Shown piece after piece: positions 45,333 to 54,800 of a stretch of DNA of 64,000 nt. The DNA is from Sulfotelmatobacter sp963788225. GTDB lineage: Bacteria > Acidobacteriota > Terriglobia > Terriglobales > Acidobacteriaceae. How positions within the stretch are numbered: position 1 is the stretch's first letter; every line of letters starts with the position of its first letter. Position numbers and translations under genes: made by a program. The notes beneath the pieces are model-generated. The model was not told the DNA's origin, did no database searches, and saw only the letters and a program-made list of their open reading frames with translations. The stretch spans positions 1,694,772 to 1,758,771 of the forward strand of contig CAWBGI010000002.1 in assembly GCA_963788225.1 (NCBI GenBank). The letters run 5' to 3'.

Positions 45333-46871
45333 CTAACCGTCAAGCGCATTTTCCTTCGGCATCGGCCTTCTCGCCAGCCGCGCTTCCACTTCCTTCACCG
45401 CGCGCTGCGCCGCAAGAATTCCCGTGTTGGCAGTCGATTCCGGACCCTCAGAATCTGTGTTGGCGAAGAAAATGCGATCCATGGGATGCCGCGCCAGCGG
45501 CTGCACCTGCGTGTAAAGCCCCGGCGTCAACATATACAAAGGATGTCCCCGCAGGAAAATGTGAACCTCGACCGGATCGACATTGAATTCCGGCATCAGC
45601 TTCTGGAAGTCGGTGAGCACGTTTGCGGCGATCTTGCGTGCGCCAATTTCGTTCAGCAGGTAGCCGCGATTCTCCTCCGTCATCGGCGTGTAGAACGTGA
45701 GGATGTTGAATTTCTGCCGGTAGCCCGCCTGCTTCTGGATGACCCAGTCCGCGACCACCATGTCGGTAAATGCAGTGCCCGGGCACCAGGTGTCGAATCC
45801 GTGATTGTAAACTGGCTTGTCGAAAATCAGATTCACCACAGGATACGGAATATAGCGAATCTGCCGCATGGCCGCGCTCTGCTTCTCGGGCAGGCCGTCA
45901 ACGATGCGCCGCGTAATAAACTTGGGCGTCGCCATGATCACGGCCTTGGCCGCAACTGTCTTCAATTCGCCGCGCTGCATGTAGGTGACTTGCACTTCTT
46001 CTTTTTCAGAGACTACGGCCACCGTGGTGGCGCCTATGTGCATACGGTCTTTGTGTTTCGGCTGCAGAATGTCCACAAGCTTCTTCGAAAGTGCGCCCAA
46101 ACCTCCGGGCCAGGTATAACGATCGTCCACCCGGCTCTCATCGACCATCTCTTGTAAATTGAGAATCGCCAACCCTGCCGTCGTCTCCTCGCTGGTCGCT
46201 CCCCAATTCGATGGACCGAAAGTGTCCCACCACTGCTTGATTTCTGCTGGATACCCCTTCATGAAATCGGAAAACGGCTTGTCGTAAATCCCTTTAGTCT
46301 TACCTACTTCGATCGCGAGCATTTCTTTTTTGAATTTCTTGAAGCCCTCGCGAATGGCCGCTGGATAGGGCAGTTTGTCGAGGCCCTCGCCCCAGGTGTC
46401 CGGGACCAACTCCCCGCGAATAATGCTGGCGTCCGGGCTATTGACCGGCAGCGGCGGCAGCCCGATTTCTTTAGAGAACTGGTAAGCGTATTCGTCTATC
46501 GTCAGAAATGCGGATCCCGTCGCATAGAGGCTGCCCTCGTACTCCATCTCGTACGCATTCCCGCCCCAGTGCGGTTCTTTTTCGAGCAGCAAGAAATCGC
46601 GATGTTGCAAACGATAAGCCGCAGCCAGCCCGCTCACGCCGCCGCCCACAATCACCACGTCATGCCGCGCCGACGCTGGAGGACGTTTGAATATCTGATT
46701 GCCGCTGTCGCGCACCTGGTGGCAGATCTTGTTGTCCTCGCTCTCCACATCGACGTGACTTTTCTTCGAGTCGCCGGATTGCGCCATCACTAAGGAAAGA
46801 TCGATTGGACATCCGGCCGTCACAGCTCCTGCAACCACAAACTTGATGAAGTCCCTGCGATTCGCACTCAT
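45333..46871 (-). CDS. Tat-exported FAD-dependent amine/polyamine oxidase
   Basis: 512 residues from the ATG at 46871, which overlaps the potC-like stop by 4 bp; the longer frame inside that permease is rejected. The N-terminus is a twin-arginine signal (MSANRRDFIKFVVAGAVTAG) with a Cys. An FAD Rossmann motif follows (HDVVIVGGGVSGLAAAYRL), then EKEPHWGGNAYEMEYEG and GALSKKLVDILQPKH. It resembles monoamine/polyamine oxidase-type flavoproteins; a spermidine-dehydrogenase-like role is inferred from its place at the end of a pot-type operon. If exported, it would oxidise amines in the periplasm. Confidence 0.8.
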   Translation of the reverse strand: MSANRRDFIKFVVAGAVTAGCPIDLSLVMAQSGDSKKSHVDVESEDNKICHQVRDSGNQIFKRPPASARHDVVIVGGGVSGLAAAYRLQHRDFLLLEKEPHWGGNAYEMEYEGSLYATGSAFLTIDEYAYQFSKEIGLPPLPVNSPDASIIRGELVPDTWGEGLDKLPYPAAIREGFKKFKKEMLAIEVGKTKGIYDKPFSDFMKGYPAEIKQWWDTFGPSNWGATSEETTAGLAILNLQEMVDESRVDDRYTWPGGLGALSKKLVDILQPKHKDRMHIGATTVAVVSEKEEVQVTYMQRGELKTVAAKAVIMATPKFITRRIVDGLPEKQSAAMRQIRYIPYPVVNLIFDKPVYNHGFDTWCPGTAFTDMVVADWVIQKQAGYRQKFNILTFYTPMTEENRGYLLNEIGARKIAANVLTDFQKLMPEFNVDPVEVHIFLRGHPLYMLTPGLYTQVQPLARHPMDRIFFANTDSEGPESTANTGILAAQRAVKEVEARLARRPMPKENALDG

Positions 46872-47710
46872 GCCGCGTCTCCTTCCACAACTGCGACGAT
46901 TTCTGCGCCCGCCTCCGCTGCGCCTTCGCCGCGCACCCGCAAGCGATACCAGAAGACAATTGCCACCAGCGAAAACATAAAAATAATGGCGGACACCGCG
47001 TTGATCTCGGGAGTGATGCCGCGCCGCAGCCGTCCCCAGATTTCCAGCGGCAGCGTGTTGTCGCGCCCGATCAGAAAAAAGCTGACTGCGATCTCGTCCA
47101 TCGAAAGCGTAAAGATCAACAGCGCCGCGCCGATGATCGGCAGCTTCAGGTTCGGCACCGTGATGCGCCAAAAAGTCTGCCAGTAATTCGCGCCCAAGTC
47201 GAGAGAAGCTTCTTCCTGCGCGCGGTCGAGCTTCTGCAGTCCCGCGAATACTTCGGTTGTCGCCACCGAGATCAGCGCTGTCCCATGCCCAAGAATGATC
47301 GTCATCAGGCTGAGCTTCGTTCCCATCACGTTGAACAGCATGAGCAGCGAAAGGCCCGTGATAATGCCCGGCAAAATCAATGGCAGCAACACCAATCGCC
47401 GGAACAATGCCTTGCCGGGAAACTGCGCCCGCTCGAGCGCCAACGCCGCCGGCACTCCGAAAGCCAGCGAGATTGCCATCGCCGCAAAGGCGACCTGCAG
47501 GCTGTTGAGCACCGAATCCCAGATCGGCCCATCCGCGAAAAGTGTGCGATACCAGTCGAGCGTCAGGTGATGCGGCGGAAATCCGCCCACGCCTTCTCCG
47601 TTGAACGAATAAAGAATAAGGACCGCAATCGGCAAATAAAGAAATGCGAACACGGCTATAGCATGAACGAGCAACCAGCGCGAGCCCGAGTCGAATTTCG
47701 CGTCGCTCAC
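46868..47710 (-). CDS. potC: Spermidine/putrescine-type ABC transporter permease (PotC-like)
   Basis: 280 residues from the GTG at 47710, coupled to the previous gene by a GTGA overlap; GGAGC lies upstream, and a nearby ATG at 47722 is an alternative. Six TM helices are predicted. The cytoplasmic EAA loop is present (EEASLDLGANYWQTFWRITV), followed by PNLKLPIIGAALLIFTLSM. It forms half of the membrane channel with the PotB-like protein. The 584-residue frame running further upstream crosses into potB in the wrong frame and is not real. Confidence 0.88.
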   Translation of the reverse strand: MSDAKFDSGSRWLLVHAIAVFAFLYLPIAVLILYSFNGEGVGGFPPHHLTLDWYRTLFADGPIWDSVLNSLQVAFAAMAISLAFGVPAALALERAQFPGKALFRRLVLLPLILPGIITGLSLLMLFNVMGTKLSLMTIILGHGTALISVATTEVFAGLQKLDRAQEEASLDLGANYWQTFWRITVPNLKLPIIGAALLIFTLSMDEIAVSFFLIGRDNTLPLEIWGRLRRGITPEINAVSAIIFMFSLVAIVFWYRLRVRGEGAAEAGAEIVAVVEGDAA

Positions 47711-48555
47711 GAGAAGCTCCATTTCTTCTCGAGCCGCTCGGATAAGAACAGCAGGCTCACCACCAGCAGCAGCATGCAGAACGAAATCGCCGCGCCCAGC
47801 GGCCAGTTGTAAGCCGCGCCAAACAGGCTGACTACGATGTTCGAAATCATGATGCCGCTGGGCCCGCCCAGCAGCAGCGGCGCAAGAAAGTCGCCCAGGC
47901 TCAGCACGAAGGCGAATGTCGCGCCCGCCACCACTCCCGGAATCGACAGCGGGAAAATCACTTTCCAGAAAGTCTGCCCCGGAGTTGCGCCCAGGTCGTG
48001 CGACGCTTCCACCAGATTGCGCGGAATGTGCTCCAGCGCCGCATAGATCGGCAGAAACGCAAACGGCGTGTAAATGTGTGTCAGCGTCAACACCACGGCG
48101 AATGGACTGTAGAGCAAGAATTCCAGAGGATGTTTCGTAAGGTGCACATACTGCAGCAAAGTATTCAGCACGCCGTCCGAGCCCAGGATCGTCTTCCACG
48201 CGTAGGCCCGCACGAGATAGCTGACCCATAGCGGAATGATAACCAATTGATACAGCAGGTCTTTCTTTCTTCCTGCGCAAAAAGAAAGAAAGTATGCGAG
48301 CGGATAGCCCAACAGCAAAGAGAAAATCGTCACCCGTCCGGCAATCCACATGGAGCGCAGCAGCGTCTGCCAGTAGACGTCGACTCGCAATAACTGGCCG
48401 TAGTTGGCTAGACTCCACGAATGCACGATAGTCTGCGACGCCGAGACTGACCAGAAGCTGTAGCAGAACATCAGCAAATACGGCACCAGCAGAAATACCG
48501 TTACCCACAGCAGGGGAGGCAACGTCACCGCCGCTTTGTAAGCTCGTGAAAACAT
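47707..48555 (-). CDS. potB: Spermidine/putrescine-type ABC transporter permease (PotB-like)
   Basis: 282 residues. FSRAYKAAVTLPPLLWVTVF begins the first TM; six TM helices are predicted. The EAA motif is VEASHDLGATPGQTFWKVIF, then PLSIPGVVAGATFAFVLSLG. It partners the PotC-like permease for polyamine import. Its ATG overlaps the potA stop by one base, and its stop overlaps the potC start by 4 bp. Confidence 0.9.
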   Translation of the reverse strand: MFSRAYKAAVTLPPLLWVTVFLLVPYLLMFCYSFWSVSASQTIVHSWSLANYGQLLRVDVYWQTLLRSMWIAGRVTIFSLLLGYPLAYFLSFCAGRKKDLLYQLVIIPLWVSYLVRAYAWKTILGSDGVLNTLLQYVHLTKHPLEFLLYSPFAVVLTLTHIYTPFAFLPIYAALEHIPRNLVEASHDLGATPGQTFWKVIFPLSIPGVVAGATFAFVLSLGDFLAPLLLGGPSGIMISNIVVSLFGAAYNWPLGAAISFCMLLLVVSLLFLSERLEKKWSFS

Positions 48556-49652
48556 CAGATTCTTTCCGGAGACTCTCGCACCGGAATTGCATCGGCGGGC
48601 GAGAACTCCAGCTCGACATCATTCAGCGCTGCGCCGCTGCCCGGAGTCCGCACTACCAGAACCAACCCGTCGCCGCATTCCACGCGGATCAACTCGGTTG
48701 CCCCGTGAAAGGCCTGTTGCCGAACCTTGCCGCGTACACGCACGCTTCCGGCCGTGGGCGTACCAGCATCTACTAAACGCACATTCTCGGGGCGGAGCGA
48801 GAACAAAGCAGGACCATCGAGAAGTGCCACCGGCCAATTCAGGGAACCACAGCGCACCGTCCCCGATCGTATTTCACCCTTCAGCAGGTTGGTGTGCCCA
48901 ATAAACTGCGCCGCGTAAGCGGTTGCCGGCCGGCCATAAATTTCCCGCGGCGTCGCAACCTGTTCCAGTTCGCCGGAGCGCAGCAGGGCGATCCGGTCCG
49001 ACATCACCATTGCTTCTTCCTGGTCGTGCGTCACGAAAATGAACGAGATGCCAACTTCGCGCTGCAGCGATTTCAATTCCACCTGCATCTGCCGCCGCAG
49101 GTTCGCATCCAGAGCCGAGAGCGGCTCATCCAGCAGCAACAAGCGCGGACGATTTACCAGCGCCCGCGCCAGCGCTACTCGCTGCTGCTGCCCTCCGCTG
49201 ATCTTCGATGGCTTCGATTTCGCGTGCGCCGACATTTTTACTTTCTCCAGCGCTTCCGAAACGCGCGAGGCAATCTCCGCCTCGGGCCGCCCCGCCACGC
49301 GCAGCCCGTAGGCCACATTTTGTTCCACGGTGAGGTGTGGAAACAGGGCGTAGTGCTGGAAGACCGTGTTCACGCGGCGACGGTAAGGAGGCTGGCGATC
49401 CAGCCGCTCCTCACCCATCCACACCTCGCCCGCGCTCGCAGTCTCAAACCCCGCGATGATCCGCAGCAGCGTCGTCTTACCCGATCCGCTTTCGCCCAGG
49501 ATGGTGAGAAATTCTCCCTCCGCCACCTCCAGAGAAATATCGCGCAACACCACATTCTTGCCAAAGTGCTTAGCCACATTGCGAATACTTATCAAGGCAT
49601 GAGCAGGCTTCTCCGCACCAACCTGCGCATTCGCCATTTCGGAAGTGCTCAT
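48555..49652 (-). CDS. potA: Spermidine/putrescine-type ABC transporter ATPase (PotA-like)
   Basis: 365 residues from the ATG at 49652 (a longer frame to 49745 lacks homology). Walker A GESGSGKTTL, signature ISGGQQQRVALARAL, Walker B LLLLDEPLSALD and the switch His (IFVTHDQEEA) are all intact. The C-terminal ~120 residues form a TOBE/MOP regulatory domain. It energises import of polyamines through PotB/PotC. The 97-bp gap from potD contains short direct repeats of ctcggtact. Confidence 0.92.
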   Translation of the reverse strand: MSTSEMANAQVGAEKPAHALISIRNVAKHFGKNVVLRDISLEVAEGEFLTILGESGSGKTTLLRIIAGFETASAGEVWMGEERLDRQPPYRRRVNTVFQHYALFPHLTVEQNVAYGLRVAGRPEAEIASRVSEALEKVKMSAHAKSKPSKISGGQQQRVALARALVNRPRLLLLDEPLSALDANLRRQMQVELKSLQREVGISFIFVTHDQEEAMVMSDRIALLRSGELEQVATPREIYGRPATAYAAQFIGHTNLLKGEIRSGTVRCGSLNWPVALLDGPALFSLRPENVRLVDAGTPTAGSVRVRGKVRQQAFHGATELIRVECGDGLVLVVRTPGSGAALNDVELEFSPADAIPVRESPERI

Positions 49653-49749
49653 CGATGTAAAGAAACCGCCGCCGCACCAGAACGAAGGCCGATGCCCAGC
49701 CGTGTGAAACAGTGCAACTCGGTACTCGGTACTAGGTACTCGCAACTCG

Positions 49750-50817
49750 CTACTGTGCCGCCTTCACTTCATTCCAAATCTCGTTGTACTTGGCGCGTCG
49801 CGGCACGTTCTGCCAGAAATAAAGCCTCTTCTGGTAGTTATCGACATCGTCCAGATGCAAGCTCTTTACTTCTTGCCTCGTCATGAGTTGCCCTGCCTGC
49901 GGATTCGACGGAGTGTATCCCGTCACGTCCGTCACTTTCTTCTGCGTCCGCGCCTCGATCATGTACTCCAGAAATTCGTGAGCCAGATCTTTATTCTCGC
50001 TGCCTGCCGTGATCATCAGGTGATCGATCCATCCCGTCGTGTTCTCCTTCGGAATTGTCTCGCCCACCGGGAAGTTGATCTTGCGCAGTTGATTGGTCAT
50101 CAGCGGCCATCCCATGGAAATCACCACTTCATGATTCTGAAAGAGGTTCGTCAGTTCGCCGCCGGTCGACCACATCTTGCGGATGTTCGGTTTCAACTCC
50201 AGCAACTTCTTCTTCACTGCTTCAAGTTGCTCATCTGTCAAGTTATAAAGCTGCGATGGATCGGGCTTGTCATAGCCCAGAACCTGCGCCGCCATGTACA
50301 CCGTCGAAAGATCGTCCCACACGGAAATCTTTCCCTTCAATTTCGGATCCCAAAGAACGTTCCAGCTATCCGGAGGCTGCGCGAAAGCCGTAGTGTCGTA
50401 AATCATCGGGTCCGGCCCCCACATAAACGGAACCCCAAACACCTGGCCCTTCACGCGCACCAGAGGCAGCGAAGTGAGCTGCGGAGACAGTTGCCCGTAG
50501 CTCGGAATCTTCGACAAATCCAGCGGAGCCGCCAGTCCAGCCGATGCGATCGAGCCGGCCACGTCGCTCGAGGGCGAGATCACGTCATAGTTGCCGGCGC
50601 TGCCGCCGCGCAGCTTGGCCATCAGTTCGTCGCTCGATCCCATGTATGACGCCGACACTTTGCAGTGATGCTGCTCCTCAAAAGCCTTGACGAACGAGGC
50701 ATCGGCATAGCCTTCCCACACCAGCAGATTCAGCGCGGGCGTTTTCCTGGTGCAAGACCCCGCAAACACGAACAAGATGAGGACACAAAACGGTCTCACT
50801 GCCTGCCCCAACTTCAT
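49750..50817 (-). CDS. potD: Polyamine-type substrate-binding lipoprotein (PotD-like)
   Basis: 355 residues. The signal ends in a lipobox (LILFVFAGSC), so it is membrane-anchored. ALNLLVWEGYADASFVKAFE is the classic PotD/PotF opening (the LYVWEGY-like motif). FGVPFMWGPDPMIYDTTAF, GKISVWDDLSTVYMAAQVLG and TTGWIDHLMITAGSENKDLA are conserved family blocks lining the ligand site. It delivers polyamine (putrescine or spermidine) to the ABC channel. First transporter gene; a regulator gene lies 61 bp upstream on the same strand. Confidence 0.9.
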   Translation of the reverse strand: MKLGQAVRPFCVLILFVFAGSCTRKTPALNLLVWEGYADASFVKAFEEQHHCKVSASYMGSSDELMAKLRGGSAGNYDVISPSSDVAGSIASAGLAAPLDLSKIPSYGQLSPQLTSLPLVRVKGQVFGVPFMWGPDPMIYDTTAFAQPPDSWNVLWDPKLKGKISVWDDLSTVYMAAQVLGYDKPDPSQLYNLTDEQLEAVKKKLLELKPNIRKMWSTGGELTNLFQNHEVVISMGWPLMTNQLRKINFPVGETIPKENTTGWIDHLMITAGSENKDLAHEFLEYMIEARTQKKVTDVTGYTPSNPQAGQLMTRQEVKSLHLDDVDNYQKRLYFWQNVPRRAKYNEIWNEVKAAQ

Positions 50818-50878
50818 TCGATCCTCCTGATTCCCTCTAGATGCCGAAGCCCGATAGCCGAAGCCCGAAGCCCGCCGC

Positions 50879-51679
50879 TCAAAACGTCGGCGGCGTATTC
50901 ACCCACAGCACCCAGGTTTCCACCTGCCCGGGATTGTTCCAGTGATGTTGGGTCGCGCTCTCGAAATAAAAACTGTCTCCAGCCTTCAACCGGTATTCCT
51001 CTTTTTCCAGTGTGATCGCCAGTTCCCCGCGCAACACGTAGAGAAACTCTTCGCCCTCGTGCGTGTATGATTCGCCACTACCGGCTTTCGGCGCGACCCG
51101 AAACAGATGCGGCTCCATCACCGTGTTGCCCCAGGCCAGCAATTCCATGTGCACGCCGGGTCCTGCTTCAAGCACCTTTCTTTGTTCCGGACGCACCTGC
51201 CGGCCGCTGGCTCCGGTCGCGTCGAAAAAATCCAGAATGTTCGTCCTATAAAATCGCGCCAGCTTGCGCAGCGTTCCCACCGACCCGCTCATCTGCGAGC
51301 GTTCCAGCGCGCTCAGGAATCCCACCGAAATTCCCACCGCTCGCGCCACCTGAGCCAGCGACAGACGCCGCTTTGCCCGCAACCGCCGCAGATGCGAACC
51401 AATCGCTCCCGCATTGCCGCGCGGCGCTGCACTCATCCGCCCTTCGCGCCGCAGCAGTTCCACAATCGCTGCCGCATTCAGTCCACGCACCTTTCGCAGA
51501 AAACGTGCCCGCTTCAGCAATTTCACATCATCCGGCGTATACAGCCGATACCTGCTCTCGGTGCGTTTTGGACGCGTCAGCCCCAGGTTCTCCCACGACC
51601 GGATCACCGAGGGCGACACGCCCACCCGCCGCGCCACATCTCCGATCTTCAAGCGGGGTTTTGTGTTGGATGATCTCAT
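50879..51679 (-). CDS. MerR-XRE-cupin three-domain regulator
   Basis: 266 residues. Residues ~9-75 are a MerR-type winged helix (LKIGDVARRVGVSPSVIRSW, then SRYRLYTPDDVKLLKRARFL). Residues ~90-150 are an XRE-type HTH (LRRLRAKRRLSLAQVARAVG, then SVGFLSALERSQMSGSV). Residues ~175-262 are a cupin_2 domain (GESYTHEGEEFLYVLRGELA; AGDSFYFESATQHHWNN) with the His/Glu cluster of the PuuR type. XRE-cupin proteins such as PuuR bind polyamines and repress their genes; here a MerR domain is added. It sits directly upstream of potD on the same strand, and a palindrome at 51759-51783 lies in the divergent gap to the Oar gene. Confidence 0.85.
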   Translation of the reverse strand: MRSSNTKPRLKIGDVARRVGVSPSVIRSWENLGLTRPKRTESRYRLYTPDDVKLLKRARFLRKVRGLNAAAIVELLRREGRMSAAPRGNAGAIGSHLRRLRAKRRLSLAQVARAVGISVGFLSALERSQMSGSVGTLRKLARFYRTNILDFFDATGASGRQVRPEQRKVLEAGPGVHMELLAWGNTVMEPHLFRVAPKAGSGESYTHEGEEFLYVLRGELAITLEKEEYRLKAGDSFYFESATQHHWNNPGQVETWVLWVNTPPTF

Positions 51680-51733
51680 CCTTCACCGGACCGGCAATGA
51701 GAGTTTTCTATCGAGGGGACGCGTTTTTTATCC

Positions 51734-51783
51734 TTGACAGTCCGCACGCCCCTTCTCTAACCTTGCGGGATTATAGCAAGGTT
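51734..51783. promoter_or_regulatory. Possible promoter and inverted-repeat operator between regulator and Oar gene
   Basis: A TTGACA -35 element at 51734-51739 is followed, after a 16-bp spacer, by TCTAAC at 51756-51761 (poor -10). An exact inverted repeat aaccttgc / gcaaggtt (51759-51766 and 51776-51783, 9-base spacing) overlaps it. This is a plausible operator for the MerR-XRE-cupin regulator encoded at 50879, whose gene reads away from this gap. Confidence 0.45.
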
Positions 51784-51848
51784 GTGGGCGGACACAAGCT
51801 ATAGCTTTCAAAGAAAAATAGCGTCTCCTTCGAGATGCTGGAGGTTCC

Positions 51849-54800
51849 ATGCCGTCACTGCGAGCCCGCTGGAACGGAATTTGTCTGGCAACAATTTGCC
51901 TCATCCTCGCCGTCCCTCTTCTTTCCCCCACTTTGCTGGATGCTCAAGGCGCCGCCGGCCGCATTCTGGGCCGCGTTGCCGATCCCACAGGCGCCGTCCT
52001 CGCCGGTGCGAAGGTTACTCTGCTGAACGAGGCGACCGGCATCAGCCGCGACACACAAACCACCGATAGTGGCGACTACTCCTTCGTTCAGGTGGTTCCC
52101 GGCACCTACACCGTCACCTTTGAGCTGACCGGGTTCAAGAAAAATGTTCAGAAGGGCGTCATCGTTGACGTCAATCAGGTCGTGACCCTCAACTCCATCC
52201 TGCAAATCGGCGGTTCGCAGGAGGTTGTGGATGTTACCTCGGAAGCTCCTCAGATCGATACCACCAGCACGCAACTCGGCGCCGTCATCAACGACCGATC
52301 GGTAAACGAATTGCCGCTGAACCAGCGCAACACCTATCAGTTCCTGCAGCTGCAGCCGGGCGTGCAAGCTCAGCTCGGATCAAGCGGCAGCCTGTTCGCC
52401 GGCACCAGCGATGCCGGATCAGTCTCGGTCAACGGCGGCCGCACCCGCGCCAACAACTTCAGCGTCAACGGCGGCGACGCTAACGACCAGTTCGTGAACA
52501 CACCTACCATCCAACCCGTTCCCGACGCGGTGGAAGAGTTTCGCGTGATCACGAATACTTTCGACGCCGAGTACGGCCGCAACTCCGGCTCGGTAGTGAA
52601 CGTGATTACCAAGTCCGGAACCAATGCCTTCCACGGCAATGTCTACGAATACTTCCGCAACACCGTTCTGGACGCGCGCGGCTACCCCGCCCCCTCCACA
52701 CCGCAACTGAACCAGAACCAGTTCGGCGCCACTTTCGGCGGCCCTATTAAGAAAGACCGCACCTTCTTCTTCCTCTCTTATGAGGCTCGACGCATCCGCG
52801 ACGGCGTGACTGGACAGTTAGTAAGTGTCCCGACGGGTCAGCCGGCATCAGCAACTGCGCCCGCAACGGGGGAATTCGGCGGCGACTTCTCCGCGGTGGC
52901 AGCGAACGAGGGATTCAGTGGAGGCATCTCTTCAACCGACGCTCTGGTGTATCAAGTCTTGAATCAACGGTCTGCGAATGGGGTTAGTTGTCAGAGCGCG
53001 ATCCAGGCACTCGGCGGCGCGCCCGCGATACCGGGGCAACCATGGGGAGCCATTTTCCCCACGGGCGTCATTCCCTTGGCCTGCCAGGATCCTGTAGCCG
53101 CCAACCTCCTTGGACGGTTCGTTCCTCAGGGTCAGAACGGCTTATTTCAGGCCATCCCCGTCGGGACCGATAACGCCGACCAGTTTACCCTCCGCTTCGA
53201 TCATCGCATCAATGACCGTCAGAACTTCACCGCGTATTACTATTTCAACGATCAACGCCAGCTCCAGCCCTACGACACCTTCGAGCAGGCCGGCGGCAAC
53301 GTTCCGGGATTCGGCAACTACTACAACCTCCGCAACCAGCAGTACAACTTCAGTCACACCTGGACCATCACCAACGCTCTGGTAAACGAAGCTCACTTCA
53401 CTTACATGCGTGAAGGCCAGTTGGGATATCTGAAACCACAAACCACCAACCCGGTAACGTCCTCGTGTACCGGATCCGCCGCCCAATACTGCTTTACCGG
53501 ACTCTCGGATTCGCCCTTCATCCAAAGTACGTTCGGCACGTCCCCCAGGCTCGGCATAACGCCCGGGCTGCCGTCGGGGTTCGAGGGGGTTCCCTACATT
53601 CAAATCGCAGGCGGCGCGGAATTCGGAAACAATTGGGAGGGCTTTCTCCCGCAGGTCGGAAATAGCTTTCAATGGGCCGATGGCCTGACTTGGGTGAAAG
53701 GCAACCACACCTACAAGTTCGGCGTGGATATCCGCCGCGCCCGCTTCGATCAGTTCTACTACTTCGACGTCAATGGGGATTACACATTCAATAACACCGG
53801 CCCGAACGCGATCGTTCCCGGCGACGGCGACAATTATGCCGAGTTCCTGCTCGGGTTGACCGATACCTATCTGCAAGGCTCCGCCCAGCGCGAGGACGTT
53901 CGCAGCCTTTCCGTTTATCCGTTCGCGCAAGATAGTTGGAAGATCAGGCCGAACCTGACCCTGAATTATGGTTTGCGCTGGGAATTTACTCCTCCTCCAA
54001 CCGACATCAGCGGTCACGTCGAAACCTTCCGTCCAGGACAGAATTCCACAGTCTACCCCTGCGGAATCAATCCCAGCGGAAATACGGGAAGCCTCTCCTA
54101 CTGGCAAGGATTGGGCGTAGCCAATCCCACGTGTGCCAACACCGGTTCAGAGCCCACTGGCTTGGTGGTTCCCGGTGATGCTGGCGTCCCCGCTGGATTG
54201 ACTTCAACTTATTACAAGGCTTTCGCCCCACGCATTGGCATAGCCTACAGTCCCAACTTCACCAGCGGTCCATGGGCGAAGGTATTCGGCAGCAATGGCA
54301 AGACCAGCATTCGCGCGGGCTGGGGTCTTTTCTACAACCCAATCGAAGAGTTGGTCCTGGCCCAGTTCGGAGCCGAACCCCCGTTCGGAGGCAGTACTTC
54401 GCTCTCCGATGTCTTTTTCAACACTCCGTTCATAGGTCAGGGCAACTTCACAAATCCTAACCCCTTCGGCGGAATTATTACCCCCGTCAAAGGCCAGTCC
54501 ACGGATCTGTCCCTGTTTCGCCCGATTCTTCTCTATGGCGAGTTCGGGCCTCACCTGCGCTCCCAGGATACCGCGCAGTACAACCTCACCATCCAGCGCG
54601 AGTTAAGCAATAACATGATGTTCCAGATTGGCTACGTCGGATCCCAGGGCCATCGCCTGCTTGTATCTCACGACATCAATCCTTCCACGCCACAAACGTG
54701 CCTGGATATCATGAGCGTCGCGGCGGCGAATCCGAATTATGTGAGTTCCTTTGGTTCCAATGCGAACTGCGCCCCAACCTTCGAGGATACGCAGTACATC

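Noticed and set aside
45333..47171. A 612-residue amine oxidase with extra N-terminus
   Set aside because: The first 100 residues lie in potC in the wrong frame; the Tat signal gives the true start at 46871.
46868..48622. A single 584-residue permease
   Set aside because: Its first half reads the potB region in the wrong frame; two overlapping permease genes explain it.
48894..49886. 330-residue plus-strand ORF opposite potA
   Set aside because: Antisense shadow; Arg/Gln-rich with no domain, while potA is fully supported.
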